From JBBQNR01 sp963774075 (GTDB lineage Bacteria > Actinomycetota > Thermoleophilia > Solirubrobacterales > JBBDJG01), in assembly GCA_963774075.1 (NCBI GenBank), contig CAVZDP010000005.1, forward strand, positions 536,879-600,878: a stretch of DNA of 64,000 nt, read 5' to 3'. How positions within the stretch are numbered: the stretch's first letter is position 1; the number at the start of each line of letters is the position of its first letter. Below are positions 59,251 through 64,000 of this stretch, one piece after another. The translations under genes and the position numbers were made by a program. The notes beneath the pieces are model-generated. The model did no database searches. It was not told the DNA's origin and was given only the letters and a program-made list of their open reading frames with translations.

Positions 59251-60924
59251 ATGCTGCGCCGATACTGGCCGGTCCTGATCGTGTTGCTACTGGTGCTGCT
59301 GTTCCTGTGGTGGGTGCGGCCGATCTTCCACGGGCTCGTCATGTTCTTCTACACGAGCCCGATCGTCTGGTTCCCGCCGATCGTGATCTTGGCGATCGGG
59401 TTCGCCGCTGCTCGTTACCGCAAGCCCAAGTTGAGCAAGCGCGATCTCGAGCTACTGGCCGGCAGAGAAGATGACAGGCCCAGAGGCCCCGCCCGCAACC
59501 TGCCTTCAGTCGGCGTCGGCGTCGGCGTCGTAGTCGGCCTCGCGTTTCTGGCGTTCGTGCTGGGTGCGGCGTTCAAGGGGCCGCTTACGAGTCGCGCGAT
59601 CTACAACAACACGGACTACGCGTCGATCGCCGGGCTTCCCGAGGGTGGCGTGCCGCGCCTCATGCCGCAAGAAGTCGCGGTCCAGATCGCGTCCAGCGGC
59701 TTCAACTCTCCGACCGAGAAGCTGACCGACTTTCGCAGTGTCCTGACTCCGGAAGGCCTCGCCTGGACCGCATTCCGCACTCCCGACGGCGCCTTCAGGA
59801 TCTTTTCGAAGAAGAGTCAGGGGTTCGTCACTTTGAATGCGGAGTCGACCGAGCGGCGCGTGAAGCCGAGCGATGCAGAACTCGAAGTCGCCCCGGGGCA
59901 GCTGCTGACCGACAACCTCCGCTGGCGGTTGCTGAAGCGTCACTACCTCATCGACCTGGCGAACCCCATTGGCGCACTGGACCGGGAGGGGCGACCGATC
60001 ATCATCGTTCCCTATGTCTCTTACAAGGGCTGGCTGGTTCGCCGTCCCGTACTCGGGGGCGTGTTCGTCGTACATCCCGACGGGGAGATCGAGGACCTCT
60101 CGCCGGATGAGGCGCGCAAGCGGCCCGAGATCACCTCGACGGGGCGGCTGTTCCCGGACACGCTGGCTCGCCGCATCCAGGACGCCTACGCGTACAAGCG
60201 TGGAATCTGGAACAGGTTCGTCCTCCACGAGGAACAGACCCAGATCAGCGACACGGAGAGCAATCAGCAGCCCTATCTGATCGACTTCGGCAAGCGCGGC
60301 GCCAAGTGGGTGACGGTTGCCGAGCCTTACGGTCAGGCCTTTGCGGCCAACGCGATCTTCCTGACGGACACGGTTACGGGAAAGACCGAGATCTGGCGCG
60401 TATCGCGCAATACGAGCCTCAGCGGCAACCGCCGCGCGATTCAGACCGTGCGTTCCGTTTCGATACCCGGCGTGGTGTTCGCCGGCGAGGGTGCGAGGGA
60501 GACCGGCGGCAGGTTCAAGGTCGTGGAGCCAAGACCTGTATTCGTAGGAGGGCGGTTGCTGTACCTGGTGTCGGTCATCCCGGAAAACGGCAACTCGGTG
60601 TCCAAGAGCGTGATCGTCGACGCCGCGCGCAACAAGGTGGTGGCGATCTTCGACAACGACACGGACCCATCCGCCGATCAGGCCACCCTGCGTTACCTGG
60701 CGACCGGCGACCTGGATCGGGCCGCCCTACCGCAGGAGGAGTCCGGGAGGCAGGGCGCCACCGACCAACCAGCGACCGAGCCCACGCGTGATGGGCAGCC
60801 TTCGGAAACGCAGAGGAATGCACCGAGCGACATTCAGAGGCGCCTCGAACGGTTGATCCAGCAACAGCGGGAAACCTTGCGTGAAACCGAACAGCTGCGG
60901 CAGGAAGTCGAGCGCGGCAAGTAG
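59251..60924 (+). CDS. membrane protein with large external domain and C-terminal coiled coil
   Basis: A 557-aa protein from ATG 59251. Membrane segments are YWPVLIVLLLVLLFLWWV, IVWFPPIVILAIGFAAA and GVGVGVVVGLAFLAFVLGAA (first about 110 residues). The rest is a soluble beta-rich domain with repeated phrases such as LIDLANPIGALDREGRP, PYLIDFGKRGAKWVTVAEPY and YLVSVIPENGNSVSKSVIV, and then a Gln/Glu-rich coiled coil. The domain faintly recalls large UPF0182-type membrane proteins, but I do not assign a family. A TTG at 59239 is an alternative start. No operon partner. Confidence 0.6.
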   Translation: MLRRYWPVLIVLLLVLLFLWWVRPIFHGLVMFFYTSPIVWFPPIVILAIGFAAARYRKPKLSKRDLELLAGREDDRPRGPARNLPSVGVGVGVVVGLAFLAFVLGAAFKGPLTSRAIYNNTDYASIAGLPEGGVPRLMPQEVAVQIASSGFNSPTEKLTDFRSVLTPEGLAWTAFRTPDGAFRIFSKKSQGFVTLNAESTERRVKPSDAELEVAPGQLLTDNLRWRLLKRHYLIDLANPIGALDREGRPIIIVPYVSYKGWLVRRPVLGGVFVVHPDGEIEDLSPDEARKRPEITSTGRLFPDTLARRIQDAYAYKRGIWNRFVLHEEQTQISDTESNQQPYLIDFGKRGAKWVTVAEPYGQAFAANAIFLTDTVTGKTEIWRVSRNTSLSGNRRAIQTVRSVSIPGVVFAGEGARETGGRFKVVEPRPVFVGGRLLYLVSVIPENGNSVSKSVIVDAARNKVVAIFDNDTDPSADQATLRYLATGDLDRAALPQEESGRQGATDQPATEPTRDGQPSETQRNAPSDIQRRLERLIQQQRETLRETEQLRQEVERGK

Positions 60925-60940
60925 AGCGGACCCCGGTCGG

Positions 60941-61110
60941 CTAGACGGTTGATTCCGAATCCGCGCACCCCTGGGGGCGCGAGAATCGAGCTGGGCAAGG
61001 ACGCAGGGCGAAGCCCATGCAGGGCTGCATGGGCGAGCCCGAGGACGCAGATCCAGCGAAGATTCGCAGCGTCATCCAGGGGTGTGGGGAGTTTGGAATC
61101 GATCGTCTAG
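60941..61110. repeat. long imperfect palindrome upstream of the SRP RNA gene
   Basis: The outer arms CTAGACGGTTGATTCCGAAT and TTGGAATCGATCGTCTAG, the middle parts CACCCCTGG and CCAGGGGTG, and the centre GCCCATGCAG-GG-CTGCATGGGC are all in inverted order, so the whole ~170 bases can fold into one long hairpin. It may be a miniature transposable element or an RNA structure. The rest of the interval from 60925 to 61120 contains no gene. Confidence 0.55.
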
Positions 61111-61113
61111 AGT
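61108..61113 (+). promoter_or_regulatory. -10 box of the SRP RNA gene
   Basis: TAGAGT ends seven bases before the predicted 5' end of the SRP RNA at 61121, fitting a TANNNT -10 element. It partly overlaps the end of the long palindrome. Confidence 0.5.
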
Positions 61114-61120
61114 GGACAGT

Positions 61121-61393
61121 GGACCGTGCTAGGTGGGGCGCTAGCGGTGCCCTGTAACCCGCAACCCGCTCTAGCGGGGCCGAATTCCCACCCGAGGGGT
61201 CGGCCCTCAGGGCCAGTACGCCGCGTGAGGCGTCGATGGCCAGGTCCCGCGCGAAGGGGTCCCGTGAACCAGGTCAGGTCCGGAAGGAAGCAGCCTTAAG
61301 CGGTCTTCACCTTGCGCCGCGGGTTAGCCTGGCCGGAGCCAAAACGCGGCTGACACGCCTGGGGACTCGGCTTCGAAGGTGGGTGCACGGTCC
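61121..61393 (+). ncRNA. ffs: large signal recognition particle RNA (with Alu domain)
   Basis: A 273-nt RNA. GGACCGTGC (61121-61129) pairs perfectly with GCACGGTCC (61385-61393). The 5' part GTGCTAGGTGGGG..CTAGCGGTGCCCTGTA is the Alu-domain sequence seen in Bacillus scRNA. The S domain has GTCAGGTCCGGAAGGAAGCA, the Ffh-binding helix 8, between GGCCAGG (61238) and CCTGGCC (61328). It forms the core of the co-translational targeting particle with Ffh. Many actinobacteria carry only a short SRP RNA, so the long form is informative for taxonomy. Confidence 0.93.
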
Positions 61394-61428
61394 ATTTTCG
61401 GCCGCACACGGAGTTATCTGTGCGGCTC

Positions 61429-64000
61429 TCAGCCGCTCAGCTTGACCTTGCGGCGCAGCGTGGTCGTCTCCCCGGAGTCGAAGCGGATCTCGACCTCCAC
61501 GGTCACCACAAGCCTCCTGTGCCTGGCGAGAGCACGCCTCACCGCAGTCCGGGCGGCGCGCGAGAGCCTGAGCCTGAGCTTTCCTTCCGCGCCGGCGAAG
61601 ATGCGAGCGTCGTCGGGCCTCAGCTTCAGGGCCTTGCGAGAGCGCCGGCCGGAGATCGTTCCGTGAGCTGTCGCGACGCATGACTCCATGGGGCACAGGA
61701 CCGCTACGACGATCCCCCTCCGCCGTACCCTGACCCGGCGTGCACTGCCGACCAGGCTGATCGTTGCGTTCGGCCCGTTCGAGCCGCTCGGGCCCGGCAA
61801 AGCCAGGAGTGGTCCGTCGAGGAAGCCAACCCACGACGGCAGGTCGACCGACGGGTCACCGGGGTCACCGGGGTCCGTGGTGGGCGGGGGATCCTGGGCG
61901 CTCACCCCGTTGACGATCAGCTGCGGCTTGGTCGACGTCTCCTTCGATGCGAAGTCGCCTCCGTCGGACGCGGCGGTGGCGACGCGGAGGCTGACCACAC
62001 CGTCCCCTCTCACGAGCGGCGTCACGTCGATCTCGTACCAGTGGCCGGCCGAGACCTGGCCCAGCGTGGTGGGCGCCGCCGTGCCGGCCGCGGGCGCGGA
62101 CGTCCACGTGACCGTGGACTCGTTCCACGCGCCGTCCGTGGCGCGCACCTGTCCTCCCGAGGGGGAGTTGTCGGTGCAGAAGATCCGCAGCTTCACGCTG
62201 TTCACGGTTCCACTCCCGACGCCCGACACGTCGAAACGGAGCAAGAAGTTCTTGACCGGGCTCGCGTCGGCTTCGAGCTTGCCGGAACCGAAGTTGGCGC
62301 TCGGCTGAGCCTGCGCGACCGTCGCATCGTCAGTCGGGGTGAAAGTCGATGTGAACGGCTGTCCGCCGACGGGAGGGGGAGGCGGTGGCAGCGTGGGCGT
62401 TGTGACCGTCACCGCACCGGAAGAGGCCGAGGCGTTGCCCGCAGCGTCGTACGCGATGACCTGATAGCTGTGTGTGCTCCCCGGCTGAACGGCGGCGTCC
62501 GAGTAGCTCGCCGTTGCCGACGTGGCGATCTGGCCTGCGTCGCGGAAGATGCGGTAGCCGGCGACGGCGACGTTGTCGGCGCTCGGGCTCCACGCGAGGT
62601 CGACCTGCGTCGCGCCGGTGGCCGCTGCGGCCAACCCGGTTGGCACCGTTGGCGGAGTGGTGTCGGGCGGAGCGGGCGTCGTGACCGCTGCAGCGCTGGA
62701 CGGCGCCGAGAGGTTGCCGGACGCGTCGTATGCGCGCACGTAGTAGCTGTGGGTCGTGCTCGGCTGGGCGATCATGTCGGAGAAGCTCGCCGTCGGCGAC
62801 GTCGCGATTTCGAATCCGTCGCGGAAGATTTGGTAGCCGGTCACCGCGATGTTGTCGGCGCTGGGATTCCACGAGAGATTCACCTGCATGGGACTGCTCG
62901 CCGCTCCTGCGAGCCCGGTGGGAGCAGTCGGAGCCACAGTGTCGGGCGGAGCGGGCGTCGTCACGGCGGCTGCGTTCGACTGGCTCGAGAGGTTGTTCGA
63001 GGTGTCGTACGCCCGAACGCGGTAGCTGTGCGTGGTGTTTGGCAGAGCGGACGTGTCCGAGTAGCTCGCCGTCGCCGACGTTGCGATCTCGCCGCCGTCC
63101 CGGAAGATCCGGTAGCCGGCCACCGCGACGTTGTCGCTGCTCGGGCTCCACGTCAGGTTGACCTGCGTGGGGCTTACTGCCGTTCCCGCGAGCCCGGTTG
63201 GAGCTGTCGGTGACGCGGCGTCGGGTGCCGCCGGCGTCGTGATCGAAACGGTGTTGGAGGGCGCTGAAACGTTGTTTGCCGCGTCGTAGGCGCGCACGTA
63301 GTAGCTGTGCGTGGTGCTGGGCTGGGCGGAGGTGTCGGAGAAGCTCGCTGTCGGCGACGTGGCGATCTGGCTCCCGTCGCGGAAGATGCGGTAGCCGGCG
63401 ACGGCGACGTTGTCGGCGCTCGCGCTCCAGGACAGGTCGACCTGGTCGGGGCCGGCGACCGTACCGGCGAGCCCCGTCGGGACAGTCGGGGGCGTCGTGT
63501 CGGGCGCTGGTCCGGAGAGATAGATGGTCCCGGTGCCCGAGTCGTGAATCGGGCCGCTCAGGTTGCCGCTGAAGTCGTTGCCCGTACCGACCACCGTCGC
63601 GTGGCAGAGCGACGACGCGATGTGCAACCCGTAGCGCTGAGTCTTCGACGACTGGTCGTCGCCGGCCCGGTTGCCGGAGACGACATTGTCATCGCAGGCG
63701 ATCGAGTCGTTGGAGATGATGCGGATCCCGTCGCGGCCGGAAGAGGCGTTCCCGCTGTTGAAGATCGTATTGCCGAGGATCTGGCTCCCGTCACCGCTGT
63801 TGATGTGGACTCCATCACCGCCCGCGTTGTAGATGAAGTTGCCGGTGATGAGGTTGCCATTCGGCTTCTTGTGCGGTTGGTCCGCGATCGACGAAGACTT
63901 GGTTGCCTCGATCCCGTGTCCGGCGACGTCCGTGATCGTGCATCCCTCGACACGGTTGTCGCGTGAGGCGAGGAACTGGATGCCGTGCGCGGACACGCCG
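61429..64000 (-). CDS. large secreted protein: beta-helix, four FN3 repeats, DNRLRE domain (5' partial)
   Basis: At least 855 aa; the frame is open at the window edge, so the N-terminus and any signal peptide are missing. Residues 1 to about 160 form a right-handed parallel beta-helix (GNLITGNFIYNAGGDGVHIN, NTIFNSGNASSGRDGIRII), as in polysaccharide lyases. Four FN3 modules of 93 residues follow (each with DNVAVAGYRIFRDG-type core and TTHSYYVRAYD). Then comes a DNRLRE-like domain (FTPTDDATVAQAQPSANFGS, VKNFLLRFDVSG, GHWYEIDVTPLV) and a basic C-terminal beta domain. A cell-surface glycan-binding or degrading role is likely. Confidence 0.85.
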   Translation of the reverse strand, partial: GVSAHGIQFLASRDNRVEGCTITDVAGHGIEATKSSSIADQPHKKPNGNLITGNFIYNAGGDGVHINSGDGSQILGNTIFNSGNASSGRDGIRIISNDSIACDDNVVSGNRAGDDQSSKTQRYGLHIASSLCHATVVGTGNDFSGNLSGPIHDSGTGTIYLSGPAPDTTPPTVPTGLAGTVAGPDQVDLSWSASADNVAVAGYRIFRDGSQIATSPTASFSDTSAQPSTTHSYYVRAYDAANNVSAPSNTVSITTPAAPDAASPTAPTGLAGTAVSPTQVNLTWSPSSDNVAVAGYRIFRDGGEIATSATASYSDTSALPNTTHSYRVRAYDTSNNLSSQSNAAAVTTPAPPDTVAPTAPTGLAGAASSPMQVNLSWNPSADNIAVTGYQIFRDGFEIATSPTASFSDMIAQPSTTHSYYVRAYDASGNLSAPSSAAAVTTPAPPDTTPPTVPTGLAAAATGATQVDLAWSPSADNVAVAGYRIFRDAGQIATSATASYSDAAVQPGSTHSYQVIAYDAAGNASASSGAVTVTTPTLPPPPPPVGGQPFTSTFTPTDDATVAQAQPSANFGSGKLEADASPVKNFLLRFDVSGVGSGTVNSVKLRIFCTDNSPSGGQVRATDGAWNESTVTWTSAPAAGTAAPTTLGQVSAGHWYEIDVTPLVRGDGVVSLRVATAASDGGDFASKETSTKPQLIVNGVSAQDPPPTTDPGDPGDPSVDLPSWVGFLDGPLLALPGPSGSNGPNATISLVGSARRVRVRRRGIVVAVLCPMESCVATAHGTISGRRSRKALKLRPDDARIFAGAEGKLRLRLSRAARTAVRRALARHRRLVVTVEVEIRFDSGETTTLRRKVKLSG
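62400..63498 (-). repeat. four tandem FN3-encoding repeats, period 279 bp
   Basis: Equivalent phrases recur every 279 bases (93 codons) at about 62665, 62944 and 63223, encoding the four FN3 modules of the surface protein. Copies are diverged at about 10-25 percent. They are coding repeats, not a CRISPR array. Confidence 0.8.

Noticed and set aside
62400..63498. Regular repeats resembling a CRISPR or satellite array
   Set aside because: The period is 279 bp and the repeats encode FN3 domains in frame; no short repeat-spacer structure.

Overview
The window is GC-rich bacterial chromosome, very probably from an actinobacterium of the Thermoleophilia (Solirubrobacterales or Gaiellales type). 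This is inferred from the gene content: an ImuB/DnaE2 mutasome with an actinobacterial LexA box, an alpha/beta-hydrolase fused to a class III cyclase, many SnoaL/NTF2-like paralogues, and secreted proteins of that group. Many genes have no Shine-Dalgarno sequence but carry a TANNNT-like -10 box 6-10 bases before the start codon, which suggests leaderless mRNAs. Five intact tRNAs are present (initiator Met, Leu-UAA, Ser-CGA, Ser-GGA, Val-CAC), together with one broken tRNA-Val copy and a large (Bacillus-type) SRP RNA.

Layout. 1-1534: end of a degraded prophage (HK97-type capsid with a one-base frameshift, small head proteins), next to initiator tRNA-Met. 1954-4659: small metabolic enzymes. 4706-9689: SOS-type mutagenesis operon imuB - DUF6504 gene - dnaE2, with a LexA box on the imuB start. 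9740-21609: housekeeping and accessory genes (hemolysin III, sulfatase, Ppx/GppA phosphatase, hydrolase-cyclase fusion, TPP enzyme, MobA-like protein, fatty acid hydroxylase, SnoaL-MBL fusion). 21581-31093: HD-GYP regulator with a degenerate receiver, sigma factor with a zinc-binding and membrane tail, UspA, subtilase, TadA. 33134-46843: a signalling block with a seven-PAS histidine kinase, an Rcp1-like regulator, REC-GGDEF-EAL and membrane GGDEF-EAL proteins, and a KdpDE-like two-component pair. Together with the HD-GYP protein this points to c-di-GMP control.

The most interesting region is 50872-55768. A complete tRNA-Val gene and a 42-base 5' fragment of the same tRNA bracket an all-minus-strand RiPP cluster. 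It holds three tandem, strongly similar Pro-rich precursor-like peptides (90-98 aa) with identical signal-peptide-like N-termini, a fused E1-like/YcaO cyclodehydratase ending in PxPxP, and a SagB-type FMN dehydrogenase. A good promoter and two abutting perfect palindromes precede the first peptide. This looks like a mobile thiazole/oxazole-modified peptide island with an unusual substrate family. No dedicated protease, exporter or immunity gene is recognisable inside it. SnoaL-like paralogues lie on both sides in opposite orientation.

56134-64000: SnoaL paralogues, an acyl-CoA dehydrogenase, a membrane protein, a roughly 170-base imperfect palindrome directly before the SRP RNA gene, and a large secreted beta-helix/FN3/DNRLRE protein that runs off the window. 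Three single-base frame disruptions (capsid, hydratase, YcaO 5' end) may be real mutations or assembly errors.
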